64,000 nt of DNA from Hyperoodon ampullatus (Eukaryota; Chordata; Mammalia; Artiodactyla; Ziphiidae), in NCBI GenBank assembly GCA_949752795.1, contig OX457060.1, forward strand, positions 786,501-850,500, given 5' to 3'. Below the pieces are notes generated by a model, which did not search any database, was not told where the DNA came from, and saw nothing but the letters and a program-made list of their open reading frames with translations. The position numbers were made by a program, and so were the translations under genes. Each line of letters opens with the position of its first letter. The first letter of the stretch is position 1. Positions 21,912 through 33,280 of this stretch are shown here, one piece after another.

Positions 21912-22125
21912 ATAATGACAACAATAGCTACCAAGTTTGGCATGCTTACATGCCATGCATGTGTATCAGGTACTCTTCCAAGCACTTTACATATATTATC
22001 TCATTAATTCTCACAGCAGCCACATGAAGTTCAAGAACTGTTAACATTTCCATTTGAGGAACCTGAGGCACAGGGGAGCTTACTCACCCCAGGATGTACA
22101 TGGCACAGAGAAAGGGAAGTTCAGA
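21912..22125 (-). mobile_element. MIR
   Basis: Reverse MIR: 'ccaagcactttacatatatt', 'atctcattaattctcacagc' and 'gaggaacctgaggcacaggg'. Confidence 0.75.
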
Positions 22126-23699
22126 TATCCGTGGGCTCACAGAGGGAGAGTGAAGGTCATGGAGACTGACTCCTTTGTTAAGGAAGCCATGACTCGAGGT
22201 GTAGGGAGCTTCTCCAGGATACATAGCTACTGGGTGGAAGGGCTGAGACTCTTATCCAGGAACCAGACTTGGGCCGGGTGTGTTTCACTTGTACCACACG
22301 GCTGTCTCCACTGCCAGGAGCTCCTCAAGAGGTCTCATGATACCAATCTCTACCTTTCAGCTTTTGTTAGGATTGACTCTTCTCTCACTATCTCTTCCTT
22401 CCAGGAATATTTCTTGCTTTATATAGTTTGTTTTATCTTAACTCTGCAAATTATTAAACTTTGCAAACATTTAGAGAATACAACCTATTCAAGGCATAGT
22501 ATCACAAAGTAAGTGTGAAGTTGGAGGAAGAGTCTCCTGCCTCCTTATGTGAAACTCTAAATATAAAAAGAGTTGTTTCTGTTCCTCTTTTCCATTTCCT
22601 CGACCTCATAGTCTCAAAGGTGTCTGAAGGTTAATTTTTCTTTCTCTGCCACGAAAGGCATTGCCCACTGTGGTGCTTATTCACTTTATTTTCCTTTTAG
22701 AAAGGAAAAGAGCTATACAAAGCAAAAATCCAATGTGAAAGGAACACAGAAGCACAGTACTGATTCTCAAATCAGAGGCTGCAACAAGAGATGGGAATAT
22801 AATTGAGTTATAAGGGTTTCCCTTTTCCTTTTTATATTAATGCTTGTATCCTCATGGGTTTTTAATCTATTCAGTGTATTACAATAATAGTCTTTTTTTC
22901 CTTTAAATTTGGCTACTGGAAGTCTCTTTAATCCGGTTTCTCTGTTGTTTTGACAAAACCCTATTAATCTTTGAGTTGTTACTTGCTTTCTGTGACAATA
23001 AGATGTCCCAATAAGATGTCATGTTGTACGTTCTTGGTAGATTTTTTCTTTTTTGTAATTATTTTAATTTTATCTTTTGTGGAAGAATAGAAGGAACAGT
23101 TTAGATTATATGGATTTTAGAACTCCTTGAAAAAGTTTGAAAGCCATCAGTTAGATCAGTGTGCCATTTGTGATTTAAAAAAAAAAGTGTTTCAGTCTTC
23201 AAGAGCAATATTTTTACAGTGGAGATTTTGGAAATGGAATTTATAAGTTTTCTAAATCAAGTGTTTCTGTTTTTTACTAATTTTCTCTTTTTCAATTCTT
23301 CCACTCATTTCTCTCTTTGCTGAGCCACATTTTTAAACAAGGGAAAAGAAGAGAAAGAATATACTGATAATTGCTTACTAAGGAAATTTCACATGGAAAG
23401 AAATAGAAAGAATTCTCAGATACTGATCCTGCCCAGAGAATGGTGAAAAGGATGACATACCCAAATATTTGCTGTCCACAGTGACCTTCTCTGCTCCCTC
23501 CTCCTTGAGTCTGTTCCTCGGCTCTCAGCCCCACTGGCCTGTCCAGGATTGGCTAGAGGTAAAAGCAGCTTATTCACTTCAGAGCCAGATATGCCTAGAG
23601 TCACACTTTAGCTCTCTTATTACTTAATTTCTGGAGCATTCAAGGCTCCCCCCACCGCCACCACCAAATCTGAAAAGTGAAGCAAAACCACCCTTGTAA
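22126..23699. other. Unassigned, mostly repeat-poor sequence
   Basis: No gene recognised. The AT-rich part at 22.5-23.3 kb has no interspersed repeat that I can identify. Confidence 0.45.
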
Positions 23700-23795
23700 G
23701 TTGGAGGTGAGGATTAAATGACAAATTCTACACAATATAAGTGCAAGACCTGCGGCATAGCAAGGGTCCAGTAGTTGTTGAATTCCATCTACCTT
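23700..23795 (+). mobile_element. MIR fragment
   Basis: 'gaggtgaggattaaatgaca' followed by 'caatataagtgcaagacctg' is the 3' half of a forward MIR. Confidence 0.55.
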
Positions 23796-24892
23796 ATAGT
23801 TACACATTTGGGATTTTGTCTGCCTCATTTCTCTGAAGTTTTTTATTGTTGAATATAAGACAACTACAACAACTGCATAAAATAGTTACAGTTTGATGAA
23901 CCATCATAAGATGAGCATTCTTTGAAACATCGTCCATGTGAAACAGGTCTCGTCTTCCTTCATTGGACAAGGTATGCACTGGAGAACGGGACACGGTCTT
24001 GCTTCCACAGAACGGATGATTCTGTAGCACCTTGCACTGCCCCAGGTCAGACATGGTAATGAGAGAGGACATTTCATGTAGCTAAATTAAGTTGGCCCAA
24101 ATCCAGCAAAGACCCTGTTAGCAGAAGGGAGAGCTCTTTGTCCAGGACACTGGTTGGGCATTGCTGTGGGTTAGCTGCATGATTCTACACCCCACTTCTA
24201 TAGCTGTGGAGAGAGTGGCCTCCTTTGTAGTTTTAAAATTACAAAATGACTAGGAAAAATGCAGATGTGTAGAAACCCTTGTATTCATCCCAGGAATCTT
24301 AAGCTTCCACTTGGAAAAGGAAGTTCAGGATGTTGGGAATCCCTGAGGAAGAAAACTCAACTTTAAGATTTTGGCTCTTCTTGAACTTCACTCAGTGGTG
24401 GCCACCAGGAGTTGGCTGCAATCCTAATAAAGACATACTTGACTCACCTGGTCTCCCTCTTCTCTGGGCTTCTCCCTTGTTATGCTGTCTGGCTTTGACT
24501 CTGCTTTGCATCTCCTTGACCTGCTCTCCACTCTTCAGGACGCTGGGCTGGATAGAAAGTCTTGTTGAGTTCTGAACACTGCCTCTAGGAGTTCCCTCGT
24601 ACCTTGCCATCCCACACTGACTCATTTTTCTAATTCTGCCCAGTTTGAATCTGGTAACCCTGTGGTGTAAATCTTATGGAAACTGTGTCCCAGGCTCCAC
24701 ATCTTATAACCACAAGAGGTGGCCACTTGCCAGCTTGCTCTGTTGCCCAACCCTCATCTGAGAGATCAGACACTGGCTTCTACTGGTAGCTAGGGGTTAA
24801 CCAAGGGAATGTCTTTTTTTCCTTTCTGTTCATGTTTGATTTTTTGTTTCTGTTTTATGCTGGCCCTTAAAAAATGTCATGAAGCTTTGGCA
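23796..24892. other. Unassigned sequence
   Basis: No gene or repeat family recognised. Short frames, such as 24330-24575 on +, have no known domain. Confidence 0.4.
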
Positions 24893-24985
24893 TTATGACA
24901 ATTAACTCTTGGCATTGCTTTTTGGAACCAGGTGAGGGAAACTTACTTCTGTCATTAAGACTGATTGTGCCAGGCTCACACTGTC
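24893..24985 (+). repeat. Member A of a local related pair
   Basis: It shares the ordered words 'gcattatgaca', 'cattgctttttgg', 'gtcattaagactgattgtgc' and 'ctcaca' with 26249-26337, with small indels. I do not recognise the family. It may be an old repeat with two local copies, or an old local duplication. Confidence 0.6.
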
Positions 24986-25059
24986 CATTCCAGAGCACCC
25001 TTCTTACACTCTCTGGCGTTGCTGATTAACTTGCTTTTGACCTTGTCTCTTTAACAAGA

Positions 25060-25140
25060 CTACAGATATCTTGAGAGCAAGGACCATGTCCATCTTTCTT
25101 CCTTGACACCTGAGCACTTGGGGTTGTCATCCATCTACCA
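25060..25140 (+). mobile_element. L2 3'-end fragment
   Basis: 'agatatcttgagagcaagga' followed by 'ccatgtccatctttcttcc' resembles the LINE-2 terminus. Confidence 0.45.
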
Positions 25141-25429
25141 TGTGTGGCTGCAGCTAGAGAAGAGCCTTTTGTTTTGCCTGGTTATCATGTAGAAAGTCAG
25201 GTCATTGCCTATTATATCATTAGAGTCAAGGTCGAACTAGCTAGTGCCTTTGAGAAATAATGCCTTCATTAGAAAGGGAGCCCACTCCCATTAGAGAGCT
25301 TTCAGAGAGCTACAGAAAAATATCATAATCTTGGTATTGTACCTGTTTGGTGAAGAGAAACAGATTGTTACTAGAGTGTTGAAGTAACTTTAGGGTTTTC
25401 TTTCTCAGTCAGGTCCCAAATATTTTAGG

Positions 25430-25740
25430 TAGGCATTTGGGGCAGTACAAGGATAGCCGTGGTCATTGCTCTCAAGGTGTCTGTAGTCTTGTTGGAAAGA
25501 CAAGGCCCAGAGTAAGCTAACCAGCAATGCAAGGGCATCTGAGAAGGGTGCTCTGGGTTAGACAGCATGTGCTGCAAGGTTGACAGTGTGCAGAAAAGGC
25601 CTCACAGAGGTGGTAAAACATGAAGGTCTTAAATTGGACCTTCACAAAAGGGATGATTCCTAAGAGCAGAGAGGAGGGCTGTGGAGGGAGAGACCCAGTT
25701 GTGAGCAAACTAATGTGCAGGAGGTATCTGAAGGAACTGC
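25430..25740 (+). repeat. Unassigned ancient repeat, same class as 1845-2560
   Basis: The words 'ggtcattgctctcaaggtgt', 'gcctcacagaggtggtaaaa' and 'cttaaattggaccttcac' follow the first half of the repeat class seen at 1.8-3 kb. Confidence 0.35.
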
Positions 25741-26248
25741 GTATGTAAATTAGGCTGGAGTAGAAAGAGGATAAGACAAAGAAGTAATGGTACGTAAATT
25801 GAGAAGCGTTCACCATATATCATAGGGGGCAATAAATGACAGCTTAAGGGGTTTGGAACACTTGATAAAAAGTGTTCTAGTGAAGGTGATGTTCTCAGAT
25901 TAGCCATGGAAGAGCCGGCAGGGTAGGAGGGATGGGGCGATGCTAAGAATAGGGCAACTGTGGGGATAGATTGCTGCTGGGGCTGCTTTTTTCAGTAGCA
26001 AAGCTTAGGCCACTGTGTTCTCCTCCTAAACTAATTCCAAACCATTTTTATAGATCTGTGCTAGCAGTTCATCACACAAAGAGTTTTTGCATGGTTTATG
26101 GTGCTAGGCAGTACATTAACACTGTATTTGAGTGTTTGGCTTGGAATAAATATTGACATTGATAACTCTTTTTAAGGACATTTCTGTTGATAATAGACAT
26201 TTCTATAGCTGCTTACTAGATTGAACCCAGAGTCATATAACTGTGGCA
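25741..26248. other. Unassigned sequence
   Basis: Nothing recognised. Confidence 0.4.
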
Positions 26249-26337
26249 TTATGACAGTCCTTGACATTGCTGTTTGGGACCAATGAGGAAAGCTTACTGT
26301 GTCATTAATACTGGTTGTGCCATGGCCACAAATGCCA
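26249..26337 (+). repeat. Member B of a local related pair
   Basis: It is related to 24893-24985 over its whole length ('ggcattatgaca', 'cattgctgtttgg', 'gtcattaatactggttgtgc', 'ggccaca'). The similarity stops on both sides. Confidence 0.6.
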
Positions 26338-27739
26338 AGAACAACCATCCTAAGTGTGCAGCCCTGGTCATCGTGCACACTGATGCATGGGAGATCAGAA
26401 TGATGTCAGTTGTCTGGTCAGTTTGCCAGCTTATGTTCTGTGCCTTTTCTATAATTTTAACATATCATTATATATTGAATTTTTTAATTTAAAATAGATT
26501 TTAGTTCTTTTAAATAAAATGCATATGAATCCTATTTTGGGCCAGTAATTAATTCATTTTTTATAGCTTTATTTGGTCCACTTTAATCTGAATGTGCCTC
26601 ATAACCTTTTATGGTGCCCTATGTTGAGATAAGTTTGGCGACACCAATATAAGTTGTCACTTCACATGGATAGTGACTGAGTAGACAGTGAACTTGACAA
26701 GGAAAGAGAAGAGAGAAGAGGTTCAGGAGCTGCAGAGTCTGGCTTAATGAATATCTACCTTCCTTAATTTCAGATTTGTACTAGACCCCATGGTTCAGAG
26801 GTGCAAGCTAGCTCTCATTTCCTGACTCTTGTGGGAAAAAAGCTAACGGTCTGGTTAGAAATCTTGTTTATTCATAAGCTGACCTGCTGAGGGTAGTCTG
26901 AGTATCTTGAAGAGATGGAAAACAGGTCTGTTGTCTGGCTGCTTACCAGCATTTGGTAAACATTCCAAGTTCAATCAAATGTCAGTTTAGCATGTGTTCA
27001 ATATGTAGATTAATTCCTGAACCAAAATACGCAAAAATGAAAGGCTCAACTAATGAAATTTAAAGGCAAGTTCATACTCTGCCAGCTTTGTAGGCTGAGC
27101 ATAAGCAGCAGATTAAAATGAGACCAGTGAAGGTGAAGAACATGGTAGGGATGGAAGAAGGTGACCAGTGGGCCTTACTTTATGTTCTTATGTTACTGAA
27201 ATCCTGGAGAGCTTGTGGCCTAATTAGAAAATGAAACATTCATTACCTGAGAGGGAGATATTGCTTTTAGAACAAATAGATCCCTCAAATCCTTCATATA
27301 AAGCCTCAGGAGCCAGGCAAAAGGTTGTCAGTGAGCATTTCTGAACTCTGGCATCTTAAGGCAGTGCTGTATTTCTCATTGCTTGACAAATATAACAATT
27401 CTTCAGGTGAGTCTTTTCTCCCAACTTAATTTTAAGAGGAAATTTCACTTAGCTGCTGCTTTGTTAGGGTCCAGTCTGTAAGGGTTTTGAGGTCCATGTA
27501 TCATTGGCTCCTTCCCATGTCAGCTTTGGGCAGTATGACTTTGGGACAAAGCTGTCCATACGCATCAATAAGTCATTTCCCACCATTATAAGGATATTAT
27601 ATACTCATATATTGCCAAATAAAAATTGATAAGTCAGTGCCCTACCACTCTTGTACTGATTCTGTAAGAAATTCCAAAGTTTCATTGTAAGAGTGAGGTG
27701 AAGCAATCATCCATGCAGTCAGCATCCAGAGAAATCCAT
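26338..27739. other. Unassigned, repeat-poor AT-rich sequence
   Basis: No gene or repeat family recognised in 1.4 kb. Splice-like words occur singly but not as a convincing pair. Confidence 0.45.
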
Positions 27740-28090
27740 TGGTTAACAATTTGGAGTTTTTCTTTCCAGTATAATTTACATACGTACAGGTATGTACTTT
27801 TTATTTTATAAAATTGGGCTCATACAGTATAAAAGAATATGTGCCCTACATTTTCACACATCATGTTAACTTACCATGTCATTAAATGTTCTTTAAGAAC
27901 ATGAGCTTTTAAGGACTGAATAGTTTTCTGTGGATGTCCCAGAATTTACTTGCTAATGTTCTCCTTTTGTTAAATGATCATTATCTGCTGTTTTATACTT
28001 GTGTAAAACAACGATGGTTATCCTTGCACATTCAACTAGTGTTTGAGAATTTTTTAGGATAAATTAATGTAAATAAAGTTATTGGTTAGA
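27740..28090 (-). mobile_element. Old L1ME/HAL1-type fragment
   Basis: 'aaaattgggctcatacagta', 'tttcacacatcatgttaact', 'ttaaatgatcattatctgct' and 'ggttatccttgcacattcaa' follow the complement of an ancient L1 3' region. Confidence 0.5.
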
Positions 28091-28258
28091 TACATACATT
28101 TTCAATAAACATTACCACAATGCTTCCAAAAAAGCTGACTCTAGTTTATATTTCATCTAGGACTATGAGAGATTGTTTGTTTCAATGTGCTCCACCAACA
28201 CTGTTACTGTTAAAAATTATTTTGCAAATTCATAGATAAAACATGGTATCTTATTTTA

Positions 28259-28481
28259 TTTTATTTATTTTATTTTATTTTATTTTTTTTGTGGTACGTG
28301 GGCCTCTCACTGTTGTGGCCTCTCTCGTTGCGGAGCACAGGCTCCGGAAGCCCAGACTCAGCGGCCATGGCTCACGGGCCAAACCGCTCCGCGGCATGTG
28401 GGATCCTCCCAGACCAGGGCTCGAACCAGTGTCCCCTGCATCGGCAGGCGGACGCTCAACCACTGCGCCACCAGGGAAGCC
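28259..28481 (-). mobile_element. CHR-type SINE, short form
   Basis: Reverse-oriented, with an ATTTT-rich tail at the left and 'gcgccaccagggaagcc' at the right. The 17-bp duplication starting 'catggtatct' lies at 28242-28258 and 28482-28498. Confidence 0.95.
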
Positions 28482-28723
28482 CATGGTATCTTATTTTAAT
28501 TTGTATTTCTTTGCCCAAGAAATTGAATTTTTCCATATATTTGTGTACTTGTATTTATTATTGTTTTGGCTTATTCTGTACTCTACAGAGTGGTTCTCTT
28601 TGCAGATTAGCTTCCCATATCAACATGAGTGATGGGGCAATTATACGTTATAACTAACCACAAACCCAGGCAAAGGACAGCCATTCTTATGGATTGGTTG
28701 ATTAGATCAGCCAGTGTATTTAC

Positions 28724-28868
28724 TATTGATTGATTGATTGATTGATTGATTTGGCTGTGCCAGGTCTTAGTTGCAGCATGTGGGATCTAGTTCCCTGACC
28801 AGGGATTGAACCCGGCCCCCCTGCATTAGGAGCGTGGTGTCTTAACCACTGGACCACCAGGGAAGTCC
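28724..28868 (-). mobile_element. tRNA-derived SINE, third subtype
   Basis: A reverse element with the word 'tccctgaccagggattgaac' and head complement 'ggaccaccagggaagtcc'. A (GATT)n tail lies at about 28726-28750. The imperfect duplication 'cagtgtatttac'/'taatgtatctac' flanks it. It differs from the CHR short and long forms in its body and is more diverged. Confidence 0.85.
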
Positions 28869-29194
28869 TAATGTATCTACTTTTATAATAATCTACTTAA
28901 TGCACATCTGTCATACTTTCTGTTCCTTATTCTTTCCTGGACGTTTATTGATTATGGCACATAATATGGTGTAGTAAGATCATTAAAAAAACTATCTGAT
29001 GAGTGGAATAGTTTTTCTTATTATGAATTTATGAATTCATTCATATCATACTTTTAAAACTGTCTATTTTTTAAAATACTACTCTTAACTTATTCACCAT
29101 CAAACTGGTCAAATTCTTTGGCTTGAAGAAGACTGTGAAATCATCAAGATCATTTTCTGCCTTTAGGCAAAGCCTAATCAAATTAGGCTGAAGA

Positions 29195-29360
29195 GGCAGT
29201 AGAGAGAAAGCACTATGTTAAGTCTGGAGGTTTGGTTTTGAACCCTGGCCCTTTGAGTGACCTTGGCCAAGCCAACTTCTCTGAGCCTTAGAGTCTCCAT
29301 CTGTAAAATGGGAATAATAATCCCAACTTTACTCACCATAAAATGTACTCATTAAAAAAA
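29195..29360 (+). mobile_element. MIR
   Basis: Forward MIR: 'ggttttgaaccctggccctt', 'gagtgaccttggccaagcca' and 'ccatctgtaaaatgggaata'. A long CHR SINE lies just downstream. Confidence 0.75.
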
Positions 29361-29370
29361 AGATATATAG

Positions 29371-29655
29371 GGGCTTCCCTGGTGGCGCAGTGGTTGAGAA
29401 TCTGCCTGCGAATGCAGGGGACACGGGTTCGAGCCCTGGTCTGGGAGGATCCCACATGCCACGGAACAACTAGGCCCGTGAGCCACAACTACTGAGCCTG
29501 CGCTTCTGGAGCCTGTGCTCCGCAACAAGAGAGGCCGCGATAGTGAGAGGCCCGCGCACCGCGATGAAGAGTGGCCCCCGCTTGCCACAACTAGAGAAAG
29601 CCCTCTCACAGAAACGAAGACCCAACACAGCAAAAATAAATAAATTAATTAATAA
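29371..29655 (+). mobile_element. CHR-type SINE, long form
   Basis: It begins 'gggcttccctggtggcgcag' and continues past the short-form end through 'gatgaagagtggcccccgct' and 'agacccaacacagcaaaaat' into an AAAT-type tail. The flanking duplication is unclear because the right flank is a TA microsatellite. Confidence 0.92.
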
Positions 29656-29671
29656 ACTCCTACCCCCAACA

Positions 29672-29675
<4 letters not shown>

Positions 29676-29716
<41 letters not shown>
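29676..29716. repeat. (TA)n microsatellite
   Basis: About twenty uninterrupted TA units lie close to the tail of the preceding SINE. Confidence 0.95.
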
Positions 29717-29720
<4 letters not shown>

Positions 29721-29795
29721 ATAAAATATTGTGTAAACTTTTACAAAGTATGAAAATATATGGAATTGTATAACTTTTTCTTTTTATTTCAATAA

Positions 29796-29863
29796 GGAAT
29801 TCAAATTCATGGGCCCAACAGGCTTCCTCTGTGCTACTCTGCTACCTGGAATTCAAATTCATG
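29796..29863 (+). repeat. 16-bp direct repeat with 36-bp spacer
   Basis: 'ggaattcaaattcatg' occurs at 29796-29811 and again at 29848-29863. The spacer starts 'ggcccaacagg'. It could be a small insertion with a target-site duplication or a local duplication. Confidence 0.8.
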
Positions 29864-30702
29864 AATTGTATAAATGTCTACTGTTTTGTACATGGCCTTC
29901 TCGTTTACAGGCCCCAAAGTTTTATACAAAGTTTGGCTCATACCTGAAAGAGCATACTCCCTAATTCTCTATATCTACTAATCTTCTCTTTCTAAATACT
30001 CTGACAAAGAGATACTTCTCTGATTTGAGAGTCATCTAAGAACTATCATGGTAGCATAAGAACACAAACATATCATGCTTGTTTTGATCCTCTCTGAAAA
30101 TACACATTATTTGGTACCTTCTCTTGCTAAGTTTCAACTGGTCTGTCCCTGTATAATAATAAAATACTGAGTCTATAAAGTATGGTGACTTCAGCAATAC
30201 TTACAGCTTCAAAATTACAAGGCATACCTTGGGAGGAGGCTTGCGGCTTTTTCCTCTGATGCCAAGCTAATGATGGCAGGGAGGGGAGCCAGGAAGAAAC
30301 AGTCCATCATTTGAGCCTTGAATTTATAAACAATTAAGTGATGGAATAAATCAACTTCATTTCAGATCCAGACTGGTAAGGAGTCAGGTATGAAAAGTCA
30401 GCAGAATTCTTTCTCATTGAGTAGCTGGCATACTAAGAGTGCTGTGAAACATCTCCATTGTTTCCTGAACTCCAGGGTCTAGGACCTGCAGCTGATAGTA
30501 TTCTCAAGCCTCTTTTACCCAAGTGATATTTAAAAGTTTTCTATCAAATTTTAAATTTATAATTTGCTTTAGTTGTACAATTTTAAATATATCAAAATAT
30601 TGTAATAGTTCACTTTTTAGAATCTTAGAAGTTCTTAAAACAGCATTCGCTATTTTTTAAAAAAAATAGTTTTAAAAATAGCATTTTAAAATAGCATTCT
30701 AG
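29864..30702. other. Unassigned sequence
   Basis: No gene or repeat family recognised. The end is A/T-rich. Confidence 0.4.
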
Positions 30703-30985
30703 GGCCTCCCTGGTGGCGCAGTGGTTGAGAGTCTGCCTGTCGATGCAGGGGACACGGGTTCGAGCCCTGGTGTGGGAAGATCCCACATGTCACGGAGCAA
30801 CTGGGCCCGTGAGCCACAACTACTGAGTCTGAGCGTCTGGAGCCTGTGCTCCGCAACAAGAGAGGCTGCGGTAGTGAGAGGCCCGCGCACTGCGATGAAG
30901 AGTGGCCCCCGCTTGCTGTAACTAGAGAAAGCCTTCGCACAGAAACGAAGACCCAACACAGCCAAAAATAAATAAATAAATAAAC
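30703..30985 (+). mobile_element. CHR-type SINE, long form
   Basis: It has the same layout as 29371-29655, starting 'ggcctccctggtggcgcagt' and ending in (AAAT)n. The duplication at 30688-30701 and 30994-31007 reads 'aaaatagcattcta' and 'aaaataacattcta'. Confidence 0.93.
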
Positions 30986-31039
30986 TGAAAAAGAAAATAA
31001 CATTCTATAACTGCAACACAGTGGCAATTATTAGTTAGT

Positions 31040-31330
31040 TTTTAACCTTTTTAAAAACATGGTTTTACAAAGTGTAATCATGGATTGTATTTACTACTGT
31101 AACTTGGATTTTTTTCCCTTAACATTAAATCCTAAAAAATTTTCCTAATTCACAGTGTAGTCTTGTTGTTAATTACCAAGATGATGCTAGTAGCAAATTC
31201 ATTTTCCATCAAGTGATCATACCCTTAACCATTCTGTATTGTAGGATCTGTCCATAGCTTCTAATTCTGTAGTACTTTTTGAAGATATATTTATATTATA
31301 ATGCATTCATTCATAAAGCATCAAATTTTT
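31040..31330 (-). mobile_element. Old L1ME/HAL1-type fragment
   Basis: 'acaaagtgtaatcatggatt', 'aaattttcctaattcacagt' and 'ccattctgtattgtaggatc' loosely follow an ancient L1 3' region in reverse. Confidence 0.4.
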
Positions 31331-32554
31331 AAAAGTGAAAAGGGAAATTTTGTAGAAAGAAATGGCACAAAGCTTGGAAGTATCTAAAAAAGTTCACTTA
31401 GACTTACCTGAAAAAGTTGTTCTGTTACATCAGTGGCTTGGGAGGAAGAAGATAATCTCACTTTTAATATTTTATGTTTGTAGATAAGGATTCGAGAGGT
31501 TGAAGTGAAATCCCACTTGAGGTGAGGAGCTGGAACTGTCCCTGATTAAAGCCTGAACCCTGAGCACACTGTGCTCTTGGTAAGGAGAGTAGAATCCTCC
31601 TCCCACCTGGCCAACGAGGAGAATAGCAACAAAGCTTGCTCCTCAGGCCCTAGGTGGACAAAGTCCCGAGGCAGAAAATCTGCTTCTGGAACTGGTTCTA
31701 TATCTTTATTATGTATATAACCTTGGCCAAGTCATTGTTTCTCTTGGCTAGTTCCATCTTATGTGAAAATAGAGCCAGAACAGATAATGTCTAAGATACT
31801 TGCCAACAACTCTAATTCTGTGATTTTTAAACGTTCATCTGCTCAACAGTGCTCTGAATGGTCTGGAATTTGGGGAAATTTATGACTTACCGAGTAGAGG
31901 AAACTTAATTCTGATGGAGGCAGAGATTTCTAAGAACAGATAGATAGAAGGCCCAATGCAACTTGCTTTAAAATATTTCTTATGTTTTTCTTGGCGTTTC
32001 ATGTTTACTGTTAAGACAGCTTATCTTTCTGAATTGGAAATCTGGCTATCAAGCGAGATGTTTTCAATTCATTTAAACTCAAGTGGTGGATGGCTGACTG
32101 CTTTTCTGCTGGTTCCATTTTATCCTGTTGAGAAGTCAATCCTTGGCCATCCATGAACCTTCTATTTGCATTTATAACAATAGTAATTAATGACAGTGAG
32201 GGGAGTTGATGTGTGGAGCAGGCACCTTGATAGCTAAGGTCTTAGAAGCTTGAGTTATCATAGTTCATAGACCACTATTGTATAGATGGAAATATTGAGC
32301 TCAAGTTTCCAGTTAAGTCCTTGTTTCCAAACGGAGCTTCTTTCATGATGTGGAAATATGCAGGTCTGTGTTTCTTAACCTTCTCATATCCCATGTCTCT
32401 TCTGATTAATCTCAGAGTTGGTCATTCTCCCTTTCTTCCTCTACTCTCATGTGTACACATACATTAATGAGAGATGCTGCTAGCTAGCTTGATAGCCCTC
32501 AGCACACATGGAAAAAATGCTACGTTTATTCATTTCCGTGTAACTTGGTCATAG
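31331..32554. other. Mostly unassigned, faint MIR traces
   Basis: Faint MIR-like words occur at 31715-31760 (+) and 32165-32310 (-). No gene recognised. Confidence 0.4.
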
Positions 32555-32655
32555 TCTCAAATCAGCCACTTACTAGCTCTGTGGCCTTGGATAATTTATC
32601 AAACTCCTGTTTTCTCTTCTGTAAAATGAGGGCTCTTTGGCTAGACAATCTCCAG
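32555..32655 (+). mobile_element. MIR fragment
   Basis: Forward MIR core: 'ccacttactagctctgtggc', 'cttggataatttatcaaact' and 'tcttctgtaaaatgagggct'. Confidence 0.65.
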
Positions 32656-32929
32656 GATCCACAGAATTATACTTTCAGAAGCAGAAGGCCTGAGACATAA
32701 ATAAGTGCAAGCCTGGCCCCAGGCACATTGGTAAAGCAAGACATGCTGCCTGCCTCTGGAATTTCCTCCTTTTTGCACACCTCATCATTCACTTTCCCCC
32801 CTTCCGTTCCCCCAAGCGTCTGGCACCAGCAGAGTTCTGCTGCCTCATGCTGGCTGGCTCCCTTAAGCAGCAGGTTAGCATTTTTAGGCCATTTCTTCAG
32901 CCATCTCTCCCACTTGGCATATTCATATG

Positions 32930-33280
32930 CTAGCCATCCTTCAACATGCAGGTTAAATGCCTTCTCCATGAAGCCGTATTTGATCACCTCATCTATATTA
33001 ATCTCTCTTATCTACTAACTTCCATACTAATAGCATTTTAAAAATTCATGGTATTTATTCCTGTTTTGTAGATACAAATAATATTTCTTTTAGTGGATTA
33101 TAGTCTCTCTCTGAGGGCAGAATTTATGTCCCAATTCCTGGTATATCTGTTGAATGAATGAACAAGTGAATGAAGGAGGCAGTTAGTGAGTGAATTAATT
33201 CATCACTGTATCCCCACTTGGTACTATGGTGTTTAGTTAGTAGATCCTCAAAAAAGTGTTGATAAATGAATAATTCCATT
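32930..33280 (+). mobile_element. L2 3' end
   Basis: 'gccttctccatgaagccgta', 'ctctctctgagggcagaatt' and 'gttgaatgaatgaacaagtg' give the LINE-2 terminus in order. A second, weaker L2/MIR-like end follows to about 33280. Confidence 0.6.

Noticed and set aside
28724..28868. A tRNA gene (tRNA-like head)
   Set aside because: It is the tRNA-related part of a SINE with a tail and target-site duplication. It does not fold into an intact tRNA.
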